A stretch of 64,000 nucleotides of DNA from Vibrio sp. 10N.286.49.B1 (GCF_002873335.1 NZ_MCUW01000089.1:1-64000), one strand, 5' to 3'; positions 1 through 9,569 are shown, counted from the first letter of the stretch. Made by a program: numbers and translations. The notes: a model not told the origin generated them from the sequence alone.

Positions 1-20
1 GCTTTAACTGATCGGCATTA

Positions 21-39
21 GAGCCAAGGCTCCTTTTTT
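21..39 (+). terminator. Rho-independent terminator of a gene left of the window
   Basis: A short GAGCC-AA-GGCTC hairpin is followed by six T on the plus strand. It would end a plus-strand gene that lies outside the left edge and converges on the minus-strand gene starting its 3' end at 58. The stem is only five base pairs, so the call is moderate. Confidence 0.5.
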
Positions 40-57
40 AAATCGGATCAATCTGAT

Positions 58-756
58 CTATTCTTGGTCAATCATCCATTTACGGAATTCTTTACGTTCT
101 TGCTTAGAGGCTTTCAAATACCATGCTTGCAACTGCGCGACATTATCAGAAACGACTGGCGCCGCCGCCGTTTCATTAGATGGCGTCGCTGAGGCACTTG
201 TGGACGCAACGCTCGTCGCCGCGACAGCAGTAGTAGCAACGACCGCGGTGGTAGAAGGCGTGGCGGCTTTCGCCACGACCATATCACCAGAAGCAAAAGT
301 AATACCACGCTCAGCATTATGTGCAGCGATCAATTCATCCATCGCCATATAAGGCAAGAAACCATCTTTGCCTTTTAGCTTTTCTTGCTCGTACGTTAAC
401 GCGTAGCCATCTTGCGTCACTCGCCATTCTGGCGAATCTCCACGAAATGCAACCTTAGCTTCTTGCTCACTGCGCGCGACTGGATGGTTGATTTTCACCT
501 CTTCGCCTGTCACATTAAGCGTTAGTACATATGGCGCAGAAGCAAAAACATTTGAACTACTGCCTTTGCCCAGCTTTTTATCCATACGCACAACAACTTG
601 ATTTTCACCTTCAACCAATTGGTTCTTGCCAATTTTCTCTTCGGCTTCTTGCCCGTTAATAAAGTAAACCGACACCCCTTTCATAGGGACCAGTGTTGCG
701 GCATTAACACTAAATGCAAGGCTCAACGCGGTAAGAATAACAATACTATTTTTCAC
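58..756 (-). CDS. DUF2057 (YccT/CsgI-type) periplasmic protein
   Basis: A 232-residue exported protein with a signal peptide (MKNS, hydrophobic core, cleavage after VNA near residue 19). The body resembles the YccT family (DUF2057), whose E. coli member was described as a periplasmic inhibitor of curli assembly. Residues about 20-160 carry the family core. Residues about 165-195 are an Ala/Thr/Ser/Val-rich linker that looks unstructured, followed by a charged C-terminus (WYLKASKQERKEFRKWMI). The gene is downstream of the porin on the same strand, but a terminator-like hairpin separates them. The function in this organism is unknown; the family call rests on overall sequence character rather than a catalytic motif. 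Confidence 0.7.
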   Translation of the reverse strand: MKNSIVILTALSLAFSVNAATLVPMKGVSVYFINGQEAEEKIGKNQLVEGENQVVVRMDKKLGKGSSSNVFASAPYVLTLNVTGEEVKINHPVARSEQEAKVAFRGDSPEWRVTQDGYALTYEQEKLKGKDGFLPYMAMDELIAAHNAERGITFASGDMVVAKAATPSTTAVVATTAVAATSVASTSASATPSNETAAAPVVSDNVAQLQAWYLKASKQERKEFRKWMIDQE

Positions 757-870
757 AATCGGCTTCCTTTACTACGGCTTATTTTCTTGTCAAACAGCAT
801 GCCACAGAGGTCACTCGCAAAAAAGGATTTTTTAGATAAATTGACATCTAAATCACTAATTAACAGACAT

Positions 871-895
871 AAAAAAGCCACCTAAGGGTGGCTTT
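871..895 (-). terminator. Terminator downstream of the porin gene
   Basis: On the minus strand GCCACC pairs with GGTGGC, extended by A/T pairs, followed by a run of T (A-run on plus at 871-876). It sits about 30 bases after the porin stop codon and separates the porin from the DUF2057 gene. Confidence 0.75.
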
Positions 896-923
896 CAATA
901 TAATCTGTTAGCTAAAAGCTAGA

Positions 924-1955
924 TTAGAATTCAGCTTTTGCACCAAGTGCGAAACCGATATCATTTGACTGGTAGTTTCCAGAGTTATCAAGACCGTGAC
1001 CATCGTTGCCACCAAGTTCAGCGTAAACAGTTGCGCCTGGAGCTACTATATAACCAGCGTTTACGAACCAACCCATTTCTGAGTCTACATCTTGTATTGA
1101 ACCGTTTGCACTCTGAAGTTCTTTTTTGTCAAATGTTGCGTACTGAAGGCCGGCAGCAAGAATAACTTTGTTAATAGTGTAATCTGCAGCAAGACCATAG
1201 ATATCCATGCTGCGATCAACACTAGCTACAGTATCATTCATACGATAATAACCAGCTTCTAGATTTAGGTTTTCAACACCAGCCCAGCGAGCTTCTATAG
1301 CGTATAGTTCTTCACTATCACCTGAATTTGTAATAGTAGCGCCTTTAAAGTCTGCTTTGCCGTAGAAACCAGTAAAATCAAAGTCTGCTACACGGTAACC
1401 AAGTTTAGCGTCGACCATGTTGCCGTCTTCACCCAAATCTGCGTTGTCGTTTTTATCTTGTTTGTATGCGATACCAGCGTAGAAATTGCCTTTATCGATG
1501 TCATAACGGATAGATTCGTCAGCACCAAATGGTGAGTTATTAGAGAAGAATGCATCGAAACCAAACTGATAATCTGAACCGATACCAGCATCATCTAGGA
1601 TAGAGTCAAGACGGCCGACAATCAACGAACCTGCAGCTTGAGAATATAGACCTACGTATGTATTACCAACTTGTGCAAAATCGTTAGTACCGCCGGTTAC
1701 GTCGCTACTCGCACCGTCAAATTCCCAGTACGCACCAAATTGTAGATCGTCGTTAATTGCGTAACGAACATCGAATCCGAAATCCGCATCTTGAATTTGC
1801 TGTTCAGTGCTTTGGTCTACGCCAATATCTTGAAGATAAACAACTTCAATGTCACCTGTAAGACTAACAGATACTTTATCTTGGTTAAAAATTTCGATAC
1901 CTGCTTGCGCAGAACCTGCTGCAAATACTGCTAGAGCTACTAGAGTCTTTTTCAT
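924..1955 (-). CDS. ompT: General porin of the Vibrio OmpT/OmpU type
   Basis: Outer-membrane trimeric porin for passive entry of small hydrophilic solutes. The start is placed at the ATG giving MKKTLVALAV, the typical vibrio porin signal peptide (cleavage after AQA near residue 19); the ATG 21 bases upstream would add an unlikely N-terminus. The mature part is about 320 residues, rich in acidic residues and alternating beta-strand patterns, has no cysteine, and ends in Phe (AKAEF), the usual signal for assembly by BamA. It lies divergent to dinG, as does ompT in V. cholerae as I recall. A CRP-like site far upstream fits the known CRP activation of V. cholerae ompT. OmpU is the alternative name; sequence alone does not settle it. 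Confidence 0.75.
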   Translation of the reverse strand: MKKTLVALAVFAAGSAQAGIEIFNQDKVSVSLTGDIEVVYLQDIGVDQSTEQQIQDADFGFDVRYAINDDLQFGAYWEFDGASSDVTGGTNDFAQVGNTYVGLYSQAAGSLIVGRLDSILDDAGIGSDYQFGFDAFFSNNSPFGADESIRYDIDKGNFYAGIAYKQDKNDNADLGEDGNMVDAKLGYRVADFDFTGFYGKADFKGATITNSGDSEELYAIEARWAGVENLNLEAGYYRMNDTVASVDRSMDIYGLAADYTINKVILAAGLQYATFDKKELQSANGSIQDVDSEMGWFVNAGYIVAPGATVYAELGGNDGHGLDNSGNYQSNDIGFALGAKAEF

Positions 1956-2489
1956 GATAATCCACTGCCTTTTCATTAGATGGGAATTCCCTTTCGGTTC
2001 CCTTTTTTAATATATATCGCGCCAAAATCATTTTTTAGAACAACAACCTTTTGTTCTCAAGTCGTTTCAGCGTCGTTAAATCTCGAAATCAAGAATGCAA
2101 AAGTTATAAGACAATGTCAAACACCCTAAAGACTCATGGTAAATTATTATAAAGACATACAAAACAATTACTTACGTGGAAGTTCGTGATGTACCGCAAA
2201 GTTTTTTCATGGTAGTAAGCTGCAATATTTAGCTAAATAAAACATCCAATAATTACATATAACTCTAAGAAATGGATAACAAGCACACCGCCAGCAGAAC
2301 TTTAAACTATCAATATATGTTTTTTGGCGTTTTATATTTTTCACCAATCAAATTATATAGCCACCTATGAAAGTTCACTCATTTTTTGTGATATAGATCA
2401 AAATTCTGACAGCAATACCCTGTCGAGAATCTTTGATTGCCATGGTTCGAAGTGTGCTATCATCACCCGACTGCAACTTGGATCACAGT
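1956..2489. promoter_or_regulatory. Porin/dinG divergent intergenic region (534 bp)
   Basis: A long AT-rich divergent region. The porin side has an AT-rich stretch near 2009-2020 that could hold its -10 element, and the palindrome GGGAATTCCC at 1982-1991 just upstream of the porin ribosome-binding region. The dinG side has a CRP-like site. No small gene with a convincing start was seen. The length suggests remote regulation of the porin rather than of dinG. Confidence 0.5.
2384..2405. promoter_or_regulatory. CRP-like binding site
   Basis: The sequence TTTTGTGATATAGATCAAAA holds TGTGA-N6-TCAAA, one base away from the CRP consensus TGTGA-N6-TCACA, with the usual A/T flanks. It is about 95 bases before the dinG start and about 440 bases before the porin start. 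Distal CRP activation has been described for V. cholerae ompT, so the porin is a plausible target; dinG is the alternative. Confidence 0.6.
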
Positions 2490-4580
2490 ATGACAACCAG
2501 TAAAATTCAAACGTCTATTCGTAATAGCTATCAAAACCTGCAACATCAGTTGGATAACTTTGTACCTCGTCGGGCGCAAAACTACCTGGTTTCCGAAATT
2601 GCAAAGACATTGCTCGGGCAATATCACAAATCAACACGCATTATTGTTGCGGAAGCTGGGACAGGTATTGGGAAAAGTCTCGCCTATCTGATGGCCACGA
2701 TTCCTATTGCCGTACAAAACAACCGCAAGATTGTGATTTCCACCGCAACCGTAGCCCTTCAAGAACAACTGCTTGATAAAGACTTACCGCTATATAGACG
2801 AATAACCGACCAAAACTTCTCCTTTGTCATTGCCAAAGGTCGTCAACGCTATTGCTGTGCGGAGAAGTTAGCGGTCGCTTGCGGTATCGGTCAGGCGGAT
2901 GACAACAACAGCCAGCTCGCCATGTTTGATACTAAACCAAAGAAAAGTGACATCACACAGCTTCAAGATATGTATGAGAAGCTATCTCAAAACAAATGGA
3001 ACGGTGACCGAGACTCATGGCCTAACCCGATTGACGATTCAATCTGGCAGTCTATTGTCAGTGAAAAGCACAGCTGTAATAGTGGATTGCCCGCCCACAG
3101 GCAGTGCCCATTTGCTAAAGCACGCTCGGAGCTGGACAAAAACGACGTCATTATCGCTAATCACAGCCTGGTTATGGCCGACGCTGATCTGGGCGGCGGG
3201 GTCATCCTACCCGAGCCAGAAAATACGATTTTTATCTTTGATGAAGCGCATCACCTGCCACAAGTCGCGCGTGACCACGCTTCGGCTTCCGCGGCATTAA
3301 AGGGGACAGTGAGTTGGTTAGAGCGCTTAAACCAAGCGGTATCAAAATATTCGGGGCTGGCTGACGAGAAACGTGTCGGCCGTTTTCGCAATGAACTTCA
3401 AGACTCGATACAGCAGCTTATTCCGATACTAGGCGAAGTGAATACATTTTGTTCTAGCCTAACCTTTGAAGACAATAACTGTCGATTTGAAAACGGCGAG
3501 CTGCCAACGTGGTTGGAAACTCAAGCGAAAGATCTCAAATCCATCACCCAAAAAGGCGCACAAGCTTCCGCTAAAATAGCCGACTTGATTTCAGAGCAAC
3601 TGAAAGATGGAGAGATCGCGACGCGCATTGCAGAGCCTGCGCTGGCTGAGCTTGGATTCTACATCCAGCGTTTTGAAAATCTGGCGGCAGTTTGGCGCTT
3701 AATGAGCGAGGCGCAAAAAGAAAAAGGGGCGCCGCTTGCTCGCTGGATTGAACAGAGTAAAGAACGCGACAATGACCACATCGTCAGCGTATCACCACTC
3801 GAAGTTGGCTGGCAACTCGACCAACAGCTGTGGTCTCGTTGTGTCGGCGCTGTGCTCGTTTCTGCCACCATGAGAGCGCTTAATTCTTTCTCATTTTTCT
3901 GCCATCAAAGTGGCATTAGTCAAAAAGAAGACGACGGTGTGCAGTTTCTTGCCCTTGCGTCGCCTTTTGACTATGCGAATCAAGCAGAATTGATAGTGCC
4001 AAAGATGAAGTACGAACCACAAGCCACACCTTTTACTGATGAGTTGAAAGAGAAACTCATGGAATACATCGCCGATAGTAAAAGTAACCTTGTGCTGTTT
4101 TCATCCTATTGGCAGATGAATCAGGTCGCCAATGACATTAAAGACAAGTTCGCGTTAAAAGGCTGGCACCTGCAAGTACAAGGCGAAAGCTCACGCACAG
4201 AAATTCTAAATAAACATAAAACGCTGACTCAATGCGGTAAAACCAGCGTTCTTTTTGGAACCGGTAGCTTTTCTGAGGGGCTCGATCTCCCAGGGGAGTT
4301 ATTAGAAAACCTCATTATTACCAAAATACCGTTTGGCGTGCCGACCTCACCGATAGAGCAAGCGCATGCCGAATATATTGAGCGCCGCGGCGGTAACCCA
4401 TTTCTGCAGATTACAGTTCCAGAGGCCAGTAAAAAGCTGATACAATCGGCCGGACGTTTACTGCGAAAAGAAAGAGATTGCGGAACCTTGTATATTCTCG
4501 ATAGGCGTATCGTAACCAAAAGGTATGGCAAATCTCTTCTCGATTCCCTGCCCCCATTTAAAAGAACGATAGAAAAGTAA
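2490..4580 (+). CDS. dinG: ATP-dependent DNA helicase DinG
   Basis: XPD-family superfamily 2 helicase that unwinds 5'-tailed duplexes, D-loops and R-loops and helps replication through transcribed DNA. Of 696 residues, Walker A (AEAGTGIGKS) is near 54-63, the DEAH box (DEAHH) near 251-255, and the C-terminal motor has SATMRA and a motif VI-like region (QSAGRLLRKERD). The start at 2490 (MTTSKIQ) matches the E. coli N-terminus; an in-frame ATG 57 bases upstream would add residues unlike the family. Cysteines available for the iron-sulphur cluster are near 121, 122, 131, 194 and 204, but the third ligand of the E. coli pattern (C-X4-C) is replaced (CNSGLP). No LexA box was seen upstream, unlike E. 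coli. Confidence 0.93.
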   Translation: MTTSKIQTSIRNSYQNLQHQLDNFVPRRAQNYLVSEIAKTLLGQYHKSTRIIVAEAGTGIGKSLAYLMATIPIAVQNNRKIVISTATVALQEQLLDKDLPLYRRITDQNFSFVIAKGRQRYCCAEKLAVACGIGQADDNNSQLAMFDTKPKKSDITQLQDMYEKLSQNKWNGDRDSWPNPIDDSIWQSIVSEKHSCNSGLPAHRQCPFAKARSELDKNDVIIANHSLVMADADLGGGVILPEPENTIFIFDEAHHLPQVARDHASASAALKGTVSWLERLNQAVSKYSGLADEKRVGRFRNELQDSIQQLIPILGEVNTFCSSLTFEDNNCRFENGELPTWLETQAKDLKSITQKGAQASAKIADLISEQLKDGEIATRIAEPALAELGFYIQRFENLAAVWRLMSEAQKEKGAPLARWIEQSKERDNDHIVSVSPLEVGWQLDQQLWSRCVGAVLVSATMRALNSFSFFCHQSGISQKEDDGVQFLALASPFDYANQAELIVPKMKYEPQATPFTDELKEKLMEYIADSKSNLVLFSSYWQMNQVANDIKDKFALKGWHLQVQGESSRTEILNKHKTLTQCGKTSVLFGTGSFSEGLDLPGELLENLIITKIPFGVPTSPIEQAHAEYIERRGGNPFLQITVPEASKKLIQSAGRLLRKERDCGTLYILDRRIVTKRYGKSLLDSLPPFKRTIEK

Positions 4581-4594
4581 GGTGATCGGTTTCC

Positions 4595-5365
4595 ATGGAA
4601 TTTATTGAACCCAGCATGTTGGTGGTTCTTGCGCTAGTGGCGTTTGCTGCTGGTTTTATTGACGCCGTCGCAGGTGGTGGCGGAATGCTAACGGTTCCCG
4701 CCCTGCTCTCTCTTGGGTTGCCGCCGCATATCGCGCTTGGTACCAATAAACTCGCCGCGACTTTTGCCTCCTCGACAGCGGCTTTTACTTACTATCGTAA
4801 ACGACTTTTTAAACCCGAGTGCTGGAAACGAGCATTCGTGTCTACATTGATTGGTGCCACGCTAGGCACGCTTGTCGTTGATATGATCTCAACACAATGG
4901 CTCGAGAAAGTGCTTCCGCTCGTTATCCTTGCCGCTGCGCTTTACACTGTTTTTCACAAAGCACCAAGCGCGGATGGTGATGGCGTCAATCGCGGATGCC
5001 CAAAATTCAATCGTAAACAATACTTGCAAGGCTTGTCACTTGGGTTTTACGACGGCGTTGCGGGGCCAGGTACGGGCGCTTTTTGGACTGTGAGTTCAAT
5101 GGCGTTGTATCGTTTGAATATCTTGTTGGCTTCTGGTCTGGCTAAGGCAATGAACTTTACCAGTAATTTCACGTCCCTCATCACTTTTGCCATTCTCGGT
5201 CATATTAATTGGGTTTTGGGGTTAACGATGGGCGTGTGTCTCATGGTTGGGGCTTACATTGGCGCGCATTCGGCCATTCGGTTTGGTGGCAAGTTCATTC
5301 GCCCTATTTTTGTAACCGTTGTGAGTATTCTCGCAATCAAGCTCGCCTACGATGCGTGGTTTTGA
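4595..5365 (+). CDS. TSUP-family membrane transporter (YfcA/TauE-SafE type)
   Basis: A 256-residue integral membrane protein with about eight hydrophobic segments and the two TauE/SafE half-domains. The N-terminal half has FAAGFIDAVAGGGGMLTVP and GTNKLAA, the second has GFYDGVAGPGTGAFW and ALGLAKAMNFTSN-like elements, which are the family hallmarks. Members export sulphite, sulphoacetate or other organosulphur anions; E. coli YfcA is the closest type I recognise. It starts 14 bases after dinG stops, with AAGGTGAT as ribosome-binding site, so the two are probably co-transcribed. The substrate cannot be told from the sequence. Confidence 0.85.
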   Translation: MEFIEPSMLVVLALVAFAAGFIDAVAGGGGMLTVPALLSLGLPPHIALGTNKLAATFASSTAAFTYYRKRLFKPECWKRAFVSTLIGATLGTLVVDMISTQWLEKVLPLVILAAALYTVFHKAPSADGDGVNRGCPKFNRKQYLQGLSLGFYDGVAGPGTGAFWTVSSMALYRLNILLASGLAKAMNFTSNFTSLITFAILGHINWVLGLTMGVCLMVGAYIGAHSAIRFGGKFIRPIFVTVVSILAIKLAYDAWF

Positions 5366-5420
5366 TCGTTAACATTGATTGTTTGATTTGCCAATGTGAG
5401 TAAAACGCTTAGGAGAAACC

Positions 5421-5933
5421 ATGAGATTAACCGATCTACACGCACGTCTCGATGTTCTCCGACGATCTGCTTCTGTGCTTGATGCACAGCGTCAGAAACA
5501 CGCCCCGGCTTTGTTTGATCAGCAGTTATTTAATTCGCCATCTCGGCTGTTGTCACCCTGTGTACAAGAAGCAAAGGAGAACCTGCGCCAGCTTTCCTCT
5601 CCAGACCTTCACGCCAACAAGGCACAATACCTGTCAGAGCGGTTTGTCGCACAGTTAGAAGCCTTAGAGCGAGCACTCGCCTCTTCATCATTAGCCGCAG
5701 CAGGTAATCATACTACGCCTATTAATGAACTTAACGCCAGCCTTGAGCAGCACAAAGTGTGGGAAATCAGACTGTGTGATATGGTCAGACAGAAAGAAGT
5801 CCAGTATAAATCAGCCCCACATAATGTGGCGCTAGAACAAGCATGGCGATCCGCCGAGCAACGCTTGCAACGCTGCCGGTCAGCCATACTCAATATTGAA
5901 CATCAGATTAGCGAAAGTGAGAAGTTTTTATAA
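5421..5933 (+). CDS. priC: Primosomal replication protein PriC (N'')
   Basis: Small helical protein of 170 residues (E. coli about 175) that binds SSB and helps PriA or Rep reload DnaB at stalled forks. The sequence matches the family at the N-terminus (short helix then FDQQLFNSPSRLLSPCV) and has the helical body with basic residues (YLSERFVAQLEALERAL, QRLQRCRSAILNIEHQI). A good site TAGGAG precedes the ATG. It overlaps rsmS by one base (TAATG), the same pair found in E. coli, so translation is coupled. It follows dinG and the TSUP gene in one direction, probably one operon with replication and repair members. Confidence 0.85.
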   Translation: MRLTDLHARLDVLRRSASVLDAQRQKHAPALFDQQLFNSPSRLLSPCVQEAKENLRQLSSPDLHANKAQYLSERFVAQLEALERALASSSLAAAGNHTTPINELNASLEQHKVWEIRLCDMVRQKEVQYKSAPHNVALEQAWRSAEQRLQRCRSAILNIEHQISESEKFL

Positions 5934-6097
5934 TGCCAAACGATCAAAGCTTAGACAGTGCGCCAGAAGAAATAAAACTGGCCGTTGACCTTATTTATTT
6001 GTTGGAAAGTAATGATATTTCACCAGAAATAGCGTTGAAAGCTATAGATATCGTTCAATCCGATCTTCGTCGACAACTCGAAAGCAGTAAGCAGTAA
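5933..6097 (+). CDS. rsmS: RsmS (YbaM, DUF2496) small regulatory protein
   Basis: A 54-residue protein that starts on the last base of the priC stop codon (TAATG). Its sequence, APEEIKLAVDLIYLLESN followed by ALKAIDIVQSDL, closely follows E. coli YbaM, also encoded next to priC. RsmS was named in plant-pathogenic enterobacteria as a pleiotropic regulator of secondary metabolism and virulence; its mechanism is not known to me. The last codons (ESSKQ, stop) lie in a tandem heptamer AGCAGTA repeated three times, so length changes in the repeat would alter the C-terminus. Confidence 0.85.
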   Translation: MPNDQSLDSAPEEIKLAVDLIYLLESNDISPEIALKAIDIVQSDLRRQLESSKQ

Positions 6098-6103
6098 GCA
6101 GTA
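6083..6103 (+). repeat. Triplicated heptamer AGCAGTA across the rsmS stop codon
   Basis: Three perfect copies of AGCAGTA at 6083-6089, 6090-6096 and 6097-6103, followed by AGC. The stop codon TAA at 6095-6097 bridges the second and third copies. Seven is not a multiple of three, so loss or gain of a unit shifts the reading frame at the C-terminus. Confidence 0.9.
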
Positions 6104-6246
6104 AGCCAGTTTCGTCATTTGTCACACAACGACTAAACGATCGAATACAGATATCAAGGGATCAGCCGCAGCCCTATCACGTTGAAAAGATCAGGCACTC
6201 TAAGATCGATGCCAGATCCTTTCAACCATTGTAGTCCAGGGACAAA

Positions 6247-8364
6247 TCACACTTTAAATTGGTTCATTAAACGCTGCTGCTCCGAAGATAGCTGGTAAAT
6301 ATCATTACCCACACTTTCCGACTCTCCAGCTTGATCTAAGATCTTCGCGCTTAAGTCCCGTATATTGGTGACATTTTGGTTTACCTCACTTGAAACAGAC
6401 TGCTGCTCTTCCGCCGCTTTTACGATTTGTGAGTTCATGTCGTTAATCGCCGATATTGACTCAAAAATACTACTCAACGACGTTACCGCTTGTTGTACAT
6501 GAGACGCCGTAGAATCAGCAAGTTGTGACCCATGTTGAATCGCTTGAACCACATCTTTGGTTCCCTTTTGCACGCGGTCAATCACCTCGCGAATCTCCCC
6601 GACAGAGTCATGCGTTCGACTTGCAAGATTACGAACTTCATCTGCCACCACCGCAAACCCTCGTCCTTGCTCTCCAGCTCGAGCTGCTTCAATTGCTGCA
6701 TTGAGAGCGAGTAAATTGGTCTGTTCAGAAATCCCCTCGATGACCGCTAAAATTGCGGTGATATTGGCGTTGTTGTTCGCCAATTCCTCAACAATCGGCA
6801 CGGTCGCCTTCATTTGTTCAACAAGTCTCACCATCTCGGCCGCTGACAACTCCGCGACTTCTTGTCCTTGACTTGCGGAATTATTAGCCGATTCCGCCGC
6901 TTCAACCGCCGTTTCCGCATTTTGAACGACAAGCGAAGCCGTCTGTGTCATTTCTTCTGAAGCGGTCGCCACTAAATCGACTTCTCTAAACTGAGCGTCA
7001 CAACTAATTCGACTTGATGCCGCGGTTGATTTTGCCTGCGCCGCCGTTTGAGTCACTTGTTCAGAGGTGACAGCAACCTGAGAGATAGTCGACTGCAGTT
7101 TTTCCAAAAACGCATTAAACTGTACGGCGAGTTGGCCGATTTCATCCCCCGACTTTACTTCCAGTCTTTGCGTTAAATCACCTTCACCCGTCGCTATATC
7201 TTCGAGCCTAGAGACAACCTCACGAATCGGCTTAACTAGACTGTGTGATACGACACCAATCACCGCCAACCCAATAATAACAAAGCCTAACCCAACTAAT
7301 ATCTCCATGACAACGCCATCTTCTAACTGGGCAGTCAACGTTTGATCTAAGGTGATCGCATCACTCAAAACGGCACTTCTAGGCATATCAAAGAAGACAC
7401 CCCAAGTCTGATTGGCAATATAAACGGGATTAAATACCGTCAGCCACTCACCATCCTTGCTCCATTGAATGACCGATTCCTCACCAAACATCAGGTCAGT
7501 CACCTGATCTTTTGACAAGACGTGACTGACGAAAGGCGTTCCCGATTTTACATTGGGATCATCACTCGCAATAACCGACTCATCGAGGCTAACTATATTA
7601 ATGTTACCGCTGCCGCTAAATAAGCTGGTATCGGAATCGGTTACGGTTTGAGCGAGCTGTGTTAGGCGTAAATCAATCCCTAGAAAGCCAATAACCATGT
7701 TATCGACACGGATCGGCAGAGAAAGTGATGAACTTAGGTGGGTACTTCCCTCAACCTGAGTGCTTTTAGGCGTGCTGACACATGCTGATTCCGATGCCAG
7801 GGGGCAATAAAATCGCTCAGCGTTTTCAAAGTTGTCTAGGTCTGCTTTACTCAAAACGTGGCGAACGGTGTTCTCTCCGGACTCTGTGATTTTCCAATAC
7901 GTCGCAAACTGACCAAGTTCATTCGAGCCAACATAATCTGCCCCTTCGTAGTTAGAATCTTCACCATCGAGCATATTTGGCTTGAAAACGAGATAAGCGC
8001 CTTCAATCGACGGAAATTGAATCACTGCTTGGCGAAGCATCTCATCTAATGCTGTACGTAAGTCTTCACTCGGGACGAAATTCTCTTCCGCATTCGACTT
8101 TTGGAAAGTGGCATTGGAAATTAGCATCTCTGCACGAAATATGGCTTCGCTAAAATAGTCTTTCACTTCACGAGCATTTATTTCAGCCCGCGCTTCCAGT
8201 AATGCTTCAGACTTTTCAACCACTGATTGAGAGCTCAGTAATTGCGCTGCTTTTTGATTATTTGTGGCGTTATAGAGAGAAAAACCGATAAGTGCAAGCG
8301 ACGTAAATAATAAACAGCAGCCAGCTAAAAGGGTAATTTTCCACTGCACGGAGAGAGTTCGCAT
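6247..8364 (-). CDS. Methyl-accepting chemotaxis protein with periplasmic Cache-type sensor
   Basis: A 705-residue transmembrane chemoreceptor. It has a short N-terminal cytoplasmic tail, a first membrane helix near residues 10-30, a large periplasmic sensor of about 310 residues (double-Cache-like, with [20 protein letters not shown] and [18 protein letters not shown]), a second membrane helix near 345-370 ([20 protein letters not shown]), a HAMP domain ([23 protein letters not shown]) and the signalling hairpin with the invariant tip [21 protein letters not shown]. No C-terminal CheR pentapeptide is present. The site AAGGAAG precedes the ATG. The ligand is unknown; many double-Cache receptors of this length sense amino acids or organic acids. 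Confidence 0.93.
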   Translation of the reverse strand: MRTLSVQWKITLLAGCCLLFTSLALIGFSLYNATNNQKAAQLLSSQSVVEKSEALLEARAEINAREVKDYFSEAIFRAEMLISNATFQKSNAEENFVPSEDLRTALDEMLRQAVIQFPSIEGAYLVFKPNMLDGEDSNYEGADYVGSNELGQFATYWKITESGENTVRHVLSKADLDNFENAERFYCPLASESACVSTPKSTQVEGSTHLSSSLSLPIRVDNMVIGFLGIDLRLTQLAQTVTDSDTSLFSGSGNINIVSLDESVIASDDPNVKSGTPFVSHVLSKDQVTDLMFGEESVIQWSKDGEWLTVFNPVYIANQTWGVFFDMPRSAVLSDAITLDQTLTAQLEDGVVMEILVGLGFVIIGLAVIGVVSHSLVKPIREVVSRLEDIATGEGDLTQRLEVKSGDEIGQLAVQFNAFLEKLQSTISQVAVTSEQVTQTAAQAKSTAASSRISCDAQFREVDLVATASEEMTQTASLVVQNAETAVEAAESANNSASQGQEVAELSAAEMVRLVEQMKATVPIVEELANNNANITAILAVIEGISEQTNLLALNAAIEAARAGEQGRGFAVVADEVRNLASRTHDSVGEIREVIDRVQKGTKDVVQAIQHGSQLADSTASHVQQAVTSLSSIFESISAINDMNSQIVKAAEEQQSVSSEVNQNVTNIRDLSAKILDQAGESESVGNDIYQLSSEQQRLMNQFKV

Positions 8365-8700
8365 AATACTTCCTTGTTCGCAAACGGTTATGCATATAAA
8401 GATGTTATCGACAGAACATCCTTTTTATTGAGTCTTTTATTACAACATGTTTATAACGATACCTCAATAATTTGAAGTATACCCATCTCTATGACAGTGC
8501 TAGTATTTCTTCCATAACAAAAAGCGTACTGCAATAGAACAACACTGGATTACGACGCTTCATTTCACCATGACCGAGAGTGTTATGTGCATTCATATTC
8601 CAGGCTTGTGTCTTTCGCTTTCACGTGAACAATTTATTAGATCGAACAACCTATTAGATCGAATCACCTATTAGACCGAACCACCTATAGGATCGCCAAA
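8365..8700. other. Chemoreceptor/xthA divergent intergenic region (336 bp)
   Basis: The chemoreceptor side is AT-rich with no clear named operator. The xthA side ends in an imperfect 17-base tandem repeat that runs into the ribosome-binding site. No RNA gene or small ORF with a convincing start was recognised. Confidence 0.5.
8635..8697 (+). repeat. 17-bp imperfect tandem repeat upstream of xthA
   Basis: Units TATTAGATCGAACAACC (8635-8651), TATTAGATCGAATCACC (8652-8668), TATTAGACCGAACCACC (8669-8685) and a partial TATAGGATCGCC (8686-8697). The last unit supplies the AGGA Shine-Dalgarno of xthA, so the array forms the mRNA leader. Confidence 0.92.
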
Positions 8701-9507
8701 ATGAAAATTATCAGCTTCAACATTAATGGGCTAAGAGCCAGACTTCACCAACTTCAAGCATTAATTGACAAACATCAGCCTGACGTTATCGGCTTACAAG
8801 AGATCAAAGTACACAATGATGCTTTCCCTCTTGAGGCCGTCGAAGCCATGGGGTATCACGTGTATTTTCATGGCCAAAAAGCCCACTATGGCGTTGCCAT
8901 GCTTTGTAAACAAAAACCAAGTTCGGTTCAATACGGATTCCCTACTGATACAGACGATCATCAAAAGCGTATGATCATGGCAACGTTCGACGATGAAAAC
9001 GGTAAAAAAGTCACGGTGTTAAACGGTTACTTTCCTCAAGGGGACAACATCGCCCATGAGAGCAAGTTCCCATACAAACGTCAGTTCTATAGTGACCTGA
9101 TGACTTACCTTGATGAACACCATACCCCTGAAGATAACGTCATCGTGATGGGCGACATTAATATCAGCCCAATCGACCTCGATATCGGCATTGGTGAGCC
9201 CAATAAAAAACGCTGGCTCAAAACAGGAAAATGTTCATTCCAGCCAGTAGAGAGAGAGTGGCTTAAACGACTTCTTGATTGGGGATTCATTGACACCTTC
9301 CGTCAATTGCACCCGACAGTAGATGACCAATACTCTTGGTTTGATTATCGCTCGAAAGGCTTTGTCGACAACCGAGGCCTGCGCATCGATGTCGTTCTTG
9401 CAACCCAAGGACTGGCTCAAGATTGCACTGAAGCAGGCATCGACTATGAATTACGTGGAATTGAAAAGCCATCAGATCATGCGCCGATTTGGTCTAGCTT
9501 TAAATAG
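8701..9507 (+). CDS. xthA: Exodeoxyribonuclease III
   Basis: Mg-dependent AP endonuclease and 3'-5' exonuclease of base-excision repair, 268 residues as in E. coli. Visible active-site elements are N7 ([10 protein letters not shown]), E34 (GLQEIKV), Y109 region (GYFPQGD), the D151-N153 pair (VMGDINISP), and the C-terminal D-H pair (RIDVVLAT and KPSDHAPIW). It is a single gene with its own terminator, read divergently from the chemoreceptor. The ribosome-binding site AGGA lies eight bases before the ATG. Confidence 0.97.
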   Translation: MKIISFNINGLRARLHQLQALIDKHQPDVIGLQEIKVHNDAFPLEAVEAMGYHVYFHGQKAHYGVAMLCKQKPSSVQYGFPTDTDDHQKRMIMATFDDENGKKVTVLNGYFPQGDNIAHESKFPYKRQFYSDLMTYLDEHHTPEDNVIVMGDINISPIDLDIGIGEPNKKRWLKTGKCSFQPVEREWLKRLLDWGFIDTFRQLHPTVDDQYSWFDYRSKGFVDNRGLRIDVVLATQGLAQDCTEAGIDYELRGIEKPSDHAPIWSSFK

Positions 9508-9538
9508 CCACTTCAGATCAAGTCACTCATTATAAATA

Positions 9539-9569
9539 AAGCGCTGAACCGATAGGTTCAGCGCTTTTT
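9539..9569 (+). terminator. xthA terminator
   Basis: A twelve-pair stem AAGCGCTGAACC with loop GATA is followed by T5, 32 bases after the xthA stop codon. It is a textbook intrinsic terminator. Confidence 0.93.

Noticed and set aside
2400..2490. LexA box expected upstream of dinG
   Set aside because: I looked for CTGT-N8-ACAG before dinG and found none; only a CRP-like site is present.
6150..6246. Terminator for the chemoreceptor gene
   Set aside because: The GTTGAAA...TTTCAAC pairing is interrupted and lacks a T run on the minus strand; not convincing.
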